Origin: Neocallimastix lanati (nom. inval.) | Taxonomy: Eukaryota > Neocallimastigomycota > Neocallimastigomycetes > Neocallimastigales > Neocallimastigaceae | Reading direction: 5' to 3' | Assembly (NCBI GenBank): GCA_016946835.1 | Contig: JACVTC010000228.1 | Span: 32,501 to 96,500 of the forward strand | DNA: 64,000 nucleotides | Shown: positions 22,433-34,376 of the stretch, in pieces | How positions within the stretch are numbered: position 1 is the stretch's first letter | Layout of the letters: every line of letters begins with the position of its first letter | The notes under the pieces: model-generated | The model's input: only the letters and a program-made list of their open reading frames with translations | Database searches by the model: none | Told to the model about the DNA's origin: nothing | Position numbers and translations under genes: made by a program

Positions 22433-22588
22433 TCTTTCTTAAAAGTTAGAAATTAAATACAACTTTAGAATAAAATTATAATATTAATAAATATATTATA
22501 TTGTTATCAATTATTATTATTATTTTTCTTTTTATATCTATATTTCTTTTTATTATTATTATTATTATTATTTTTATATGTATACTTC

Positions 22589-22651
<63 letters not shown>

Positions 22652-22996
22652 CTTCTTTTTTATTATTTTTATTACTATTTTTCTTTTTATATATATACTT
22701 TTTTTTTTTAATTTATTAAAAATGTTTATTATTAATAAATCTATTACCAAAATAATTATTTAATAAAATTTAAAATATAAATTTATATTTTATAGTTGAA
22801 TTATCCAATAAAAATATCGAAAAAAACCATTAAAAACACATGGAGCATAATTGGCCAAATAATTTTTGGTTAATAATAAATTAAAAATATGGTAAATACA
22901 AATTTATGATGTTTTAATTAATAATATTAATAATTAACTAATAGTAATAATAAGTAGTAGTAATAATAGGTAATAATAGTAGTAATAACAGTTAAT

Positions 22997-23474
22997 AGTA
23001 TACTATTATAAGTAATATGTTTTGAATAAATAGTATACTATTATAAGTAATATGTTTCGAATAAATAGTAGTTATTGTAAGTAATATGTTTTGAATAAAT
23101 AGTAGTTATTGTAAGTAATATGTTTTGAATAAATAGTAGTTATTATAAGTAATATGTTTTGAATAAATAGTAGTTATTGTAAGTAATATGTTTTGAATAA
23201 ATAGTAGTTATTATAAGTAATATGTTTTGAATAAATAGTAGTTATTGTAAGTAATATGTTTTGAATAAATAGTAGTTATTGTAAGTAATATGTTTTGAAT
23301 AAATAGTAGTTATTGTAAGTAATATGTTTTGAATAAATAGTAGTTATTGTAAGTAATATGTTTTGAATAAATAGTAGTTATTGTAAGTAATATGTTTTGA
23401 ATAAATAGTAGTTATTGTAAGTAATATGTTTTGAATAAATAGTAGTTATTGTAAGTAATATGTTTTGAATAAGT
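22997..23474. repeat. 34-bp minisatellite, about 14 units
   Basis: Direct tandem repeats of a 34-bp unit (AGTAGTTATTGTAAGTAATA followed by TGTTTTGAATAAAT). The first two units are longer, carrying AGTATACTATTATAAG instead. Internal units are identical or differ at one base (ATTG versus ATTA). There are no unique spacers, so it is not a CRISPR array. Confidence 0.95.
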
Positions 23475-25683
23475 AGTAGTTGTACTATTATATGTATAAA
23501 TAATAATAGTACTATAATAATAATAATAAATAATATTTATAGGCTTTTTTTCTTTGTTTTTATATAATAAAAATAGTGAATAGTATTAATAAAAATAATT
23601 AAAAAGTAAATATTATTTGTAATATTAATAGACATAATAATATTAAATAATTATATTTGTAAATATTAATAGAAACAATAATATTCATTAATAAAAAAAA
23701 TGTTAATAATATTAAGGAATGGTAATTTTAATTGAAAAGGTTAATAAAACTTTATTATATTAATAGTATCAATGGTAATATTAATAATAATATAAAAATT
23801 AGTAAATAATGATAAATATAATAGCAGAATAACAAATATATAACAATGTTAATTATTAAGCAGCAATTAATATATTTACAATATACAATATTCATTAGAA
23901 ATTAAGTACAATGTGATAAATATAATTAATTAAATAATTCTCCTAATATATGAAAAATATATATTCATATTAATCAAGAGGTTTATATAATAATATAATA
24001 ATAATATATAAATATAATAAATAAAAAAAAATAATTTATATATTATTATCTCAATTTAGTCTAAAAAAAAATTAAAATTAAATTATATAAATTATTTTTT
24101 TATTTTTTTATTTTTTTTTATGAAAATTAAATTATATGAATTATTTTTTTATTTTTTTATGAAATTATATGAATTATTTTTTTATTTTTTTATTTATTAT
24201 ATGAGAAGTTTTATTAATAAATTAATAGAACTATAATAAATTTAGAGTATTTTTAATAGTTTAAAAAAAAAAAAAAAAAAAACTAAAATTAAAATCAATT
24301 TATACTTATAAATACAATAATAAAAATAAGAATTATAGTATATTCTTTTTATTTTTTTTTAAAAAAAAAGATGAAATAATAAAAATAAGAATTATAGTAT
24401 TTTTTTTTATTTGTTTAAAAAAGAATTATACAATTATTATTTCTTAATAATAAAAAAAAGATGAAATAATAATAATAATTATAGTATTTTTTATATTTTT
24501 TTTTAAAAAATTACATTGTAAAGTTATTACTACTACTATTATAACTACTACTTTTGTCCTTAAATAATTATATTGTTACTTTTTATTTTTACATTGTTAC
24601 TTTTTATTTTTATTTAAAAAAATAAACTTAATAGTTACTTTTTATTTTTACATTGTTACTTTTTATTTTTATTTAAAAAAATATACTTAATACTATAATA
24701 CTTTATAAATAAAAAATATATATAAATTTTTTACATTGTTACTTTTTATTTTTATTTAAAAAAATAACTTAATACTATAATACTTTATAAATAAAAAATA
24801 TATATAATTTTATTTTATTTTTTTTTAATAAAATTATAAATAAAAAATATATATAATTTTATTTTATTTTTTTTTTATATAAAATTAACATATAAATGAT
24901 AAATTTATAAATATTACTATAAAAATAATAATATTATATATTCATACATAAAAAAAAATATATATATATATAGAAATATAAAAATATATATAAAATAATA
25001 ATAAAAATAAATAAAAAATATTGGTTATATATTATAATATATTATTTATTAAAATTAGTTATTTTTACATAAATCAAATAATTATATAAAAATTAATTTT
25101 TAAATTCAATATTATTGGAGGATCATAAATATTGAATAATTAGTCTAGAATACAAGGTTACACAAAAAGTATTTTAATATACTTATATAGAAATATTTTA
25201 AAAATTACCTATCTATAATAGAATATAATAATAAGTTCTAAAATATATACTTTTAATCTTTTTTTTTTTTATATGAATTAAAATTTATTTACGGTATATA
25301 GATTAATATAATACAATAAAATTTATGTTACATATAAATTAAAATAGTAAAATTTTTTTTTTCTTAAATTTTAATTGCTATTGAAATATATTTGTTGGTT
25401 TATAATTCCTAATCTATTTTAATATTTTTTTGTTTTTATGTTATATATATTATGTTTATTAAAAAATAAATAAATAAATATAAATTTTAATAATATTATA
25501 TGATAAATAATAATAAAAAATTAATAAAATGTATATTATTTAATTAATAATAATTAAATAATTAATAAAATAATTTAAATTTTATAAATTTTATAAATTT
25601 TTTTTATTAAAATTTTTTATTAATACTGAATTATAATTTAAATAATCATATTAAAATGAATAAATTATAAACTCTATTGTTCA

Positions 25684-25720
<37 letters not shown>

Positions 25721-26050
25721 TTTTAATTTGTATTAAATTAAAAGTACAAAAATAATAATAAATAAATTTTATATATAAATAGAAAATATTCTTAAATATA
25801 TATAAAAAATTTTTATTTTTTTATTTAAATTTAAAAAAGAATTATTTAATAATTATTGAAATAAAAAAAAAAATAAAAATAAAAAAAAAAATTAAAAAAT
25901 AAAAAAAAAAAAAAAAAAAATACAATAGTATTTAGAAAAAATAACAAAATAACAAAAATTATTTAATAAATTTATATATAAAAATTTAAAAAGAAATAAA
26001 ATTATAAAAAAATTTTTTATAGAAAACATATATATAGAATAAATAGCAAG
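23475..26050. other. intergenic, AT-only, simple repeats
   Basis: No gene seen. There is an imperfect repeat of TTACATTGTTACTTTTTATT with following ATTTAAAAAAATA and CTTAATACTATAATAC at about 24571-24800, tandem AATTATTTTTTTATTTTTTT blocks at 24080-24200, and an (ATT)n run at 25687-25722. The last few hundred bases are the AT-only 5' flank of the deacetylase gene. Confidence 0.5.
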
Positions 26051-27773
26051 ATGTTCAAGAGATTTGGTTTATCATTATTAATTGCTGCTGGTAAAATATA
26101 AAATAAATTAAATTATTTTTAAAGAATAAATATATATTTATATTTATTTTTTTTTTTGTTTTTGTTATAGTTTTATAAATATTTATATTAAGATATCGTA
26201 TTTGTTTTATAATTATTTATAATAAGATAAATATAAAATATTATTATAATATGAAAATTAGTAAATGATTAAATTTTTTTTTAAATGAAAAATTTATAGA
26301 AAATACTTAAAAATAGAATAAAGCATAAAATAAATAATATATTTGTTATAATTGTGATATTAAGATTATACGATATTGAAAAATAATAAATTATTTAGAA
26401 TTCAAAAAATTTTCTAAAAATAAAGGGCAAAAATTAAAATAACAAATTATGAAATATATAAAAAAAATTAATAATAAGAAATTTTTTATGTAATATATGA
26501 AATAATGTATAGTAATTTGAAATTAATTGCTTTGTTAATAATTAAATTTATGTAGCCATGGTTTCTGGTGCCGCTATTAAATCAGCTGGTTCTGCTGATG
26601 CTGCTGCCGCTGGTACAGCTGCTGCCGATACTACTGCCGCAGCTACTGGTGCCACAGCTGCTGGTGCCACAACAGCTGCTGCTGCTGCTCCATACACTCC
26701 AAAAATTAGTGAAGCTGAATTAGCTACAGCTCAAAGAGCAAAGGTTTACACTCAATGTCAACAACCAGGACAAATCGCTTTAACTTGTAAGTTTTTTTTT
26801 TTAAAAGAAAAAAAAAAAACATTATTAAAAAAAAAATGCTATTATTAAATTTTAAATATCTATTATTTTTAGAATAAAAAAATTTTTTTAAAAAAAATTT
26901 GCTTTATTAAGTTATTTAATACATTTCTGAATAATATTATTAATAGTTGATGATGGACCAAACCCAGAGACCACACCAATTGTTTTGCAATACTTAAAAT
27001 CTAAGAATCTTCATGCTACTTTCTTCGTTAATGGTATTAACTGGAGTGATCTTGAAAAACAACCAGAAGCAGCTGAAGTTTTAAAACAAATCAAACAAGA
27101 AGGATTTGATATTGGTTCTCACACATATTATCATAAGGATTTATTCGAAGCTATTGACGAAGGTACCATGGAGCAAAATGTTGATAAAATGACTGATAAA
27201 ATTGTTGAAATAACAGGTGTAAAGCCAGCTTTCTTCAGACCACCATGTGGTAATGGTGGTTATCCAGATACCCCAGATACTCAAGTTAAGAATGAAAGGG
27301 TTCAAAAGTACTTAGGTGCTTCTGGATATAGTGTCATTATGTGGGGTGCTGATACTAGAGATTGGGAATTTAAAGAAAACATTGATGCTGAAATTGCTGA
27401 ATTAAATAAGGACTTAAAAAAACAAGGTGCTTCACCACAAACCAGTAGTTTCATTATTTTAATGCACGATGTTCACCCAACTACTGCTAATTTAGTTCTT
27501 CCAAAGGTTGTTGACTATGTTACTGGTCTTGGTTACAAGATTGTTCCACTTACTGAATGTATTGGTGTTCAATCTGCCTACCAAGTTGAAGGTAATAGTG
27601 GATTAGTTAGTAACTTAAATGCTTCTACTACTAACTCAACCATTGGTGCTGCCGCTTCTTCAACACAATCTAGTCAAACTGGAGAACTCACAAGGTCTTC
27701 TGCTTCCGCTGTCGAAGTTAAAATGGTTTACTCTGTTCTTGCTATTATTCTCTCATTCTTCTTTTTATTTTAA
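26051..27773 (+). CDS. GPI-anchored polysaccharide (chitin) deacetylase, three exons
   Basis: Spliced from 26051-26090, 26556-26786 and 26947-27773 (365 residues). Introns start GTAAAA and GTAAGT and end TGTAG and AATAG. The first splice completes a short signal peptide (MFKRFGLSLLIAAA); the second rebuilds TFDDGP. All five NodB motifs are visible: TFDDGP, SHTYYHKDL (metal-binding histidines), FRPPCGN, ADTRDWE and LMHDVHP, so the enzyme should be active. Family knowledge: metal-dependent removal of acetyl groups from chitin or related polymers at the cell surface. Between signal and catalytic domain is a low-complexity Ala/Thr/Gly stretch. After the domain is a Ser/Thr-rich spacer and a hydrophobic tail (MVYSVLAIILSFFFLF) ending at the stop, a typical GPI-attachment signal. 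Acetyl-xylan esterase of the same fold is an alternative; the GPI tail and lack of dockerin favour a wall enzyme. Confidence 0.92.
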
Positions 27774-27828
27774 AGTGATATAATAAATCTGAATTAAAAA
27801 TTAAATAATTAAAAATAATTAATAAATT

Positions 27829-27861
<33 letters not shown>

Positions 27862-28133
27862 TATAGAATATAATATTATTTTTTTATTTTTTTTTAAAAA
27901 AAAAAATAATAATAATAATAATAATAAATATAATTATAAAAAAAAGTAATTATATAAAAAAAAATAATATAAAAAAAAGTAAAAAATATTAAATAATTAT
28001 AATAGAATATAAAAATTAAAAAAAAAATAATATAATTGTAATAAAAATATATATAATATATATATAATTAATAAATAATTGTTAATAATAGAAAAAAAAA
28101 AGTATTTAAATAAATAAAATAAAAAGCCAAAAC

Positions 28134-28183
<50 letters not shown>

Positions 28184-28189
28184 ATTTAA

Positions 28190-28804
28190 AAAACAATATA
28201 ATTTTGTCTTATCTTATTTATTTTTATGCATAATTTAATAAAAGAAAAATTATCTGTATTACAAATTATAAGAAAAGAAATTTTTGCATTAAAATTAATA
28301 TAAAAAGTTTGTTTTAATATTAGAAAAAATTTTATTTTTTTTTTTTTTTTTACTATAGTTTTTATTTTAAAATTTTTATATATAATAATATATATATAAA
28401 TAATAATTTTCATATATAATATAATCAATCTTTATGTAAAAATTGATTATATTAATAAATAAATTACAATAAAAACGAAAAAAAGTAGTAAAACAAAAAG
28501 TAATTTTATCTTATTTACTATTATACATAATTTAAAAATTATAAGAATTATTATACATAATTTAATAAATTATAAGAAAAGAAGTTTTTGCATTAAAATT
28601 AATATAAAAAGCTTATTTTTTTATTATTTTTTTCTTTTTACAAAAATTCCCGCATAGTACAACTTGCCGAAATACATAGTATTTTCGAGCTTTTTTATTT
28701 TTTATTTTTTAATTTTTTTATTTTTAATTTCAAATGTACTTTTCACCTACATGTATTTTTTAAAATAAAATTAATAAAGTTTTGGAAGTGTATTCTCTTC
28801 CCTG

Positions 28805-28839
<35 letters not shown>

Positions 28840-28995
28840 TCTTTTTACAATAGTTTTATTTTAAAATTTTTTCATTAAAATTAATATAAAAAGTTTATTT
28901 TTTTTTTATTTTTTTCTAATATAATCAATCTTTATGTAAAAATTGATTATATTAATAAATAAATAATAATAAAAGCAAAAACGTAGTAAAACAAA
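28190..28995. repeat. tandem duplication of about 300 bp, second copy interrupted
   Basis: 28190-28500 and 28501-28995 share order and sequence: TTTTTGCATTAAAATTAATA then TAAAAAG, and ATAATCAATCTTTATGTAAA followed by AATTGATTATATTAATAAAT (28419 and 28920), then GTAGTAAAACAAAAA. The second copy is split by the 28644-28835 insertion. Confidence 0.75.
28644..28835 (+). mobile_element. short SINE-like retroposon with poly(A) tail and 15-bp target-site duplication
   Basis: Flanked by exact direct repeats TTTTTCTTTTTACAA at 28629-28643 and 28836-28850. The 3' end is a run of about 28 A just before the right copy. The body (about 164 bp) begins TTCCCGCATAGTACAACTTG and ends AAAGTTTTGGAAGTGTATTC followed by TCTTCCCTGTCT. 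GGAAG...CTTCC can pair as a 3' hairpin after an Sm-site-like AGTTTTGG, as in snRNAs. TAGTACAACTTG fits a Pol III A box loosely; no good B box is present. It could be a SINE or a retroposed small nuclear RNA. The insertion is recent relative to the duplicated block, whose other copy serves as an empty site. Confidence 0.7.
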
Positions 28996-29021
28996 AATCA
29001 AATTTAAATAAATAGATAAAT

Positions 29022-29540
29022 GGTATCTTTCATTATTATTTCATATTATGCAAATAATGTAATGAATAGGTTATTTATCGAAAATCATGTTAATATAAGT
29101 AATTTTCTGAATAATGAGTGTGTAAATATATATGTGACGTGGGAACGATTATATAACTTCCTTCTTGGTTGAAGAGATGTAAAAATTATTGATTTAAATT
29201 ATAAAAAGGAAATGGGATGTTTTGTTTAATAACCAAATCATTTCTGGTGATTATTCTAAAACGCCATTCTTGGTACGATCTGAGGCTCTCTTTACAGAAA
29301 TTATCCCAAGAACTAGTACTCGTCAAAGGTTACAAAGATTACTATTCCGACGGTATAAGCGCAAACTAGCCAGGAACGTCAGTGCTGAAAATACAGTAAG
29401 ACAGACTAGCAGGGCCAATGCCTCTGAAAGAAAAGGCCAATAAATTTCTTTCAGATAGTCAATTTAAACCCTAATTCGGAATAATAGTTACTTTCTTAAA
29501 ACAGAAATATTATAATTTGGAGACTCTGAACTTTTTTTCG
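29022..29540 (+). other. GC-richer island, possible retroposon relative
   Basis: A block of about 500 bp with clearly mixed base composition. A 73-residue basic frame (29222-29443) exists but has no recognised motif. 29380-29416 resembles the SINE-like element at 21648-21685: both have a TGCTGAA stretch, then ACAGTAAG, then CTAG-x-AGGG in the same order and spacing. ATTCCGA and AAGCGC also occur upstream in both. I favour a decayed non-coding retroposon over a gene. No duplications or tail were found. Confidence 0.35.
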
Positions 29541-30393
29541 GAATTTATTTATGCACATTACTTTTGAATATTACTTTTTTTTTTTCACATTACTATTTAA
29601 ATATTATTTGTACAATTAGAACACAATAATATTTTGAATAATAATGTGAAATAAAAAGTAATATTCAAAAATAAAGTTTAAAGTTGTAATAATTGACGCA
29701 ATAAAAAAAAAAAAGAAATATTTAAATGACTTTTATTGAATAATGAGACTGGCATTTACTATTAAATTAAATTTTATAAAATTCAAATCATAATAATAAA
29801 CCTCAAAATGTATAAAATATGATATGGTATGGTATAGTACGTTGGTTTGCAAAGTAAATTTAAAATAAAATAAATATCATCCATTTCTTCTTTATCCATA
29901 ACTTCTTCTTATAATAATAATTTTTGAATAAATAACTAATATATACATATATATATATTAAAGGTCATATAACTAAAAAATTGAAATAATAATCCTTTCT
30001 ATAATCAATAAAAACAAAAATCATCTTAAATAATCAATAAAAACAAAAATCATCTTAAAAATAATTATGAATAAAAAAAATAAATAATAATATTTTTCTA
30101 ATCCTTTCTATAAAAAAAAAACCTTTTAAAAATAATTATTCATAAAAAAAAAAAAAGTAAAATCTTTTATATCTTTTATTATTAATGGATACTATAATTA
30201 TAATATCTTAAGTTCAAAATCTTACTAAATAAAGTTTATAGATTATTCTAATAAATCTTTTAATATAATAATAATAAAAATAAAAATAATATAATATTAA
30301 TATTTCAATAATAATAATTATTTATTATTATTATGGTAATATTAATTTATATTTAAAGCTTTATAAAAAAAAATTATAACTTTTCTTTCTTTC

Positions 30394-30424
<31 letters not shown>

Positions 30425-30491
30425 TAAAAAGAAAGTTAATATTAAATTATTTATTATATAATTATAATATAATAATAATAATAATTATAAC

Positions 30492-30526
<35 letters not shown>

Positions 30527-30705
30527 CAATATAAACTTCTAAAAAAAAAAGTAAATTTCAATTACAAAGAAAAAAAAAAGTATTTCTTTTATTGACTTTT
30601 TATGAAATATTAAGAAAAAAATAAATAAATAAATAAATACCAACGCATAAAAACCATTAAAAATTAATCGATTTTTTTCAAAAAATATTATAAATATATT
30701 TTTAA

Positions 30706-31524
30706 ATGGGTATTAAAGTATCTTTTTCCAGAATAAATAAACAATTTCAAAATGACGTTTCAAGATTAATCACTGATAATCAATTACCAGTTCAAAATGA
30801 AGTTTTTTCGGAAAACGAATTCTCACACTTGCCTTCAACCATTCAAAAATATATAAAAAACTGTGGGTATATTGGAACTCCTAAGATGTCCTATCTTACT
30901 ATGGAGTATCACAAAGTAGATTTTGCTCAAAGTAAGAAAGGACCAAATTTGAAAATTAATTATACCCAATTTAATTTTATAAAAGAACCATGCCGTATGG
31001 CCTTTATTGATAGTAGTATGTTTGGCATTCCTTTTGAAGGATATGATTACTATGAAAATGGTATTGGTGGTATGAAAGGTGTCATTGCAAAAATAATAAC
31101 CCTATTCGACCAAAAAGGGGAAGAAATGGATAAGGCTTGTTTAGCAACTTTTTTGGCAGAATGTTTCTTTGCCCCAACCATTTTATTACAAAAATATATT
31201 AAATTTGAAGAAATAAATGATTTCCAAGTTCGTGGAACCATTAAATTCCATGAACAAACAGCTACGGGTATCTTCACTTTTAATGAACAGTATGAAATGA
31301 TTTCCTTTACCACCAAAGATAGAGCAGCAACGTCAGGTGATGGTAAAATAGAATATATAGCATGGTCGGCTCTTTGTAGTAATTATCAAGTGGGAGAAAA
31401 CGGTATTAAATATCCTACTAAATTTCAAGCCGTCTGGAATTATCCTGAAACAGATGGAGGTGATTTTATTTATTTTGATGGAGCTATCAGTAAAATATTA
31501 TACGGCTTTGAACAAAAAAAATAA
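30706..31524 (+). CDS. DUF6544-like protein, bacterial type, 272 residues, intronless
   Basis: One intact frame from ATG to TAA. The sequence resembles a family of uncharacterised mainly bacterial proteins that I know as DUF6544 (formerly DUF6920). Landmarks are LPSTIQKYIKNCGYIGTPK near residue 45-62, FGIPFEGYDYYENGIGGMKG near 106-125, EMDKACLATFLAECFFAPT near 144-162, and a late strand-rich half with YPTKFQAVWNY and FIYFDGAI. The biochemical function is unknown. There is no signal peptide or membrane helix, so it is probably cytosolic. It lacks introns, while the nearby deacetylase and CBM48 genes have them; together with the bacterial family this suggests horizontal transfer, which is common in rumen fungi. 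Coding composition is normal for the window, so any transfer is not recent. The family name is from memory and should be confirmed by HMM search. Confidence 0.7.
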   Translation: MGIKVSFSRINKQFQNDVSRLITDNQLPVQNEVFSENEFSHLPSTIQKYIKNCGYIGTPKMSYLTMEYHKVDFAQSKKGPNLKINYTQFNFIKEPCRMAFIDSSMFGIPFEGYDYYENGIGGMKGVIAKIITLFDQKGEEMDKACLATFLAECFFAPTILLQKYIKFEEINDFQVRGTIKFHEQTATGIFTFNEQYEMISFTTKDRAATSGDGKIEYIAWSALCSNYQVGENGIKYPTKFQAVWNYPETDGGDFIYFDGAISKILYGFEQKK

Positions 31525-32504
31525 AAATAAAAATAAATAAATAAATAAATAATTGATGTTTAACTTTGTTTTAAAAAAAAAAAAAAAAAAAAAAAATTTG
31601 AAGCTTTTTAATATTTTTTTTTTTATTTTGAAAATCAAAAAATTTGAATTCAATAACAGAATATTATTAATTATTATATTATTATATCTTTTTATTGTTA
31701 TTATTATTACTATATTAATTTTTATTTATTATCCATTATTTTTTGAATTAATAAATATTACTAACTATTATATTAAATATAAATATCGTATCTAAAACGA
31801 TAATATAATTTCATTTCAATAAATATAATTTTCATAATTATTATTATAACTAAAAATAAATAAAAAAAAAAAAAACATTAAGTTACTCCACAAAAATTCT
31901 TTATATATGTTATAATTTATATTAATTTTTATTTTTCTTATGTTTATTTGCTTATTTCCTTTTTTGGTTAATTTTTTAATGGTAATGTTAATTAATATTT
32001 AAATTTAAAATAAAGATTTATATCAATTATTCCATTGAATAAAAAAAATATATATATATGTATATAATTTACTAAATTTATTAAGTTAGTGGTAAAGATA
32101 TGTTGTTAAATAACCACTTTTATTAATATATCAGTATTTGTTTTATTTTTATTTGTATACAAAAATATATAAATTAATAATAATAATAATAATAATTGAT
32201 ACAAAAATTTATATTATTTTAAGTTTATAAATTTTGTATTCTAAAGTTGCCTTTAATTCTTATTTTTAAAAGAGAATTATTTTACAACTTTTTATAAAAT
32301 AAAAATAAATAATATTTGATTATTTATTTTTTTATAAATAACACAAAACAAATATAACAAAAATATAAAATAAATATTTAAAACTTTTATTTATTTTATT
32401 TTTGTTAATACATCAAAAATACCATAAAAGTAGTTAAAGTATATTTTATTAAAAAAATATAACTTTTATTTATTAACTAAGTAGCCTTTGTAACTTTTCT
32501 CTCT

Positions 32505-32548
<44 letters not shown>

Positions 32549-32916
32549 AATATTTAAAACTTTTATTTATTTTATTTTTGTTAATACATTAAAAATACCA
32601 TAAAAGTAGTTTAAAGTATATTTTATTAAAAAATATAACTTTTATTTATTAACTAAGTAGCCTTTGTAACTTTTCTCTCTAATTTTAAAAGTTCCTTTTT
32701 TTTTTTTTTTTTTTTATTTATTTATTTAATAAATTTCATTTTTTTAAGAATAATAAAGTTTTTAATATTTATATATTTTTAGAAATATAATATATTTTAA
32801 TATATTATATTATATCATAAAAATATAATTTTAATATATACATTTAATAATTTGTGTACAATTTGTATTTGTTTATTTTTTTATAAAAATTCATGACATT
32901 TTTATAATTCTTTATC

Positions 32917-32980
<64 letters not shown>

Positions 32981-33226
32981 GTAAAATTAGTTTTTGAATC
33001 ATTTAATATCAAAAAATTTAAAGCAATATTATGTGAATTGAGTTCTATTTAATATATATTTTTCCTTATTATTATAAATAATAATAATGTTATTTTTCTT
33101 GTTATATAAAAATTAAGTTTTAATGAAAATAAAAAAAAAAAATAAAGATTTTTTAGTAAAATAGATTTAATATTTTTTAAAATTCAAATATAAATAAAAT
33201 CTTAAAAAGGTTTCATATAATATTAA

Positions 33227-33276
<50 letters not shown>

Positions 33277-33299
33277 AAAATAAAAATAAAAAAAATTTT

Positions 33300-33337
<38 letters not shown>

Positions 33338-33691
33338 TAAGTTGGCTTTATTTTATTATTTAAAAAAAAAATTTATAAAGTTTCTCATTTTATTTATATA
33401 TTATTTCTTATTCATATGCATTAATGTACTTTATTATTAATTTTTTTTTATTTAATTATTATATATATATTATTATTGTATATATTAAAATTAATAATTA
33501 GAATGAATATTATTTTATTGTAAATAATATTTATATTAAAATATTTATTAGAACTAAAGCTTAATATTAATATATAAATTGGTATATTCGAAAATATAAT
33601 TATTTTATATCTTCTATTAAATTTAATAATAATATATATTTATTAAAAAGTAAAATTATGGTATATTTAATATTTATAATTTAATAAATTT
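31525..33691. other. intergenic with tandem duplication and microsatellites
   Basis: No gene seen. A/T homopolymers up to about 40 bases (33232-33274), adjacent poly(A) and poly(T) near 33230-33330, an (AAT)n run at 32919-32982, and the duplication below. Confidence 0.5.
32367..32686. repeat. near-identical 144-bp direct duplication
   Basis: 32367-32510 and 32543-32686 match apart from two or three bases and share AACTAAGTAGCCTTTGTAAC and CTTTTCTCTCTAATTTT. A T run of about 32 bases separates them. Probably a recent tandem duplication. Confidence 0.9.
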
Positions 33692-34352
33692 AAAGGGCTT
33701 CATGGAAAGTTCTTGCTATAACTTTTGTTGACTTGGTGATAACAAACAAAGTGAATGGCATATCCAGGAACACGAAATAGTTAAATTTGGATAGTTTTCT
33801 GGATGAATCATTGCATCTTCTAATGTTTCTCATAATAAAACATTAATAATTATATGGAAACCTACTTGAGCAAAAAATCAACAATAACTGAAATCCATCT
33901 TCATTTAACTTAATATCTCCGTTCAATTTGTTATTATTCTACTCTTTCATCATTTCCATGATTGAAAACATAAAGCAAAGGTTTTAGCTATTTTATATCG
34001 TACTCTGAAGAACTACATATCATTATCAACTCTCATTTGAGAAACATAACAAGCATAGGAAAATCATCCTCTAATATATTGTTCATGAGATTTTTCACTT
34101 TGATATTGAATTGAAGATGTATCAATAAAAAAATTTTATTATACAAAATTCTTAAATGATGTTGGAAACACATTATTCTATAAAAACTATTATATTTTAT
34201 TCTGGTGTAGCTTCAATATGTTCAAAGAATATTAACAATACGATATGATGCTTTTTTAACTAATGCTCTTTCATAACCTAATTTTAATTAATTAATTTTT
34301 GAGCTTCACCTTCATTTAAAAAGTCCTTTCTTCATATGATACTGTATCAATT
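33692..34352 (-). pseudogene. pyruvate formate-lyase remnant, heavily deleted
   Basis: Minus-strand frames give colinear pieces of pyruvate formate-lyase: TFLNEGEAQKLIN (about 34290-34345), LGYERALVKKASYRIVNI (about 34220-34285), FIDTSSIQYQSE (about 34090-34130), FSYACYVSQM and AKTFALCF (33975-34070), ETLEDAMIHPENYPNLTI (33785-33835), then RVPGYAIHF around the glycyl-radical loop (family RVSGYA) and a tail at 33692. Many stops, frame changes and large internal deletions leave about 220 codons of a roughly 750-residue enzyme. Family knowledge: PFL splits pyruvate plus CoA into acetyl-CoA and formate by a glycyl radical, and is central to hydrogenosomal/cytosolic mixed-acid fermentation in anaerobic gut fungi. 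This copy is non-functional. It abuts the 3' end of the ankyrin gene, 24 bases away. Confidence 0.85.
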
Positions 34353-34376
34353 TTTATTTTTAACATTTATTTCATT

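Larger units (their letters stand above)
21796..22996. other. intergenic with two hairpin elements and (ATT)n runs
   Basis: No gene seen. Holds a 17-bp inverted repeat (22075-22118), the larger hairpin at 22239-22432, and (ATT)n runs at about 22551-22645. Confidence 0.5.
27774..30705. other. intergenic with duplicated block, SINE-like insertions and homopolymers
   Basis: No confident protein gene. Holds poly(A) runs, the 28.2-29.0 kb duplication, a SINE-like insertion and a GC-richer island at 29022-29540. 29541-30705 is AT-only, including a T run of about 34 bases near 30492. Confidence 0.5.

Noticed and set aside
22997-23474. CRISPR-like regular repeat
   Set aside because: Units are contiguous with no unique spacers and the host is a eukaryote; it is a minisatellite.
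29222-29443. 73-residue Arg-rich protein
   Set aside because: No motif, no conserved start context, and sequence shared with the non-coding element at 21.6 kb suggests it is not coding.
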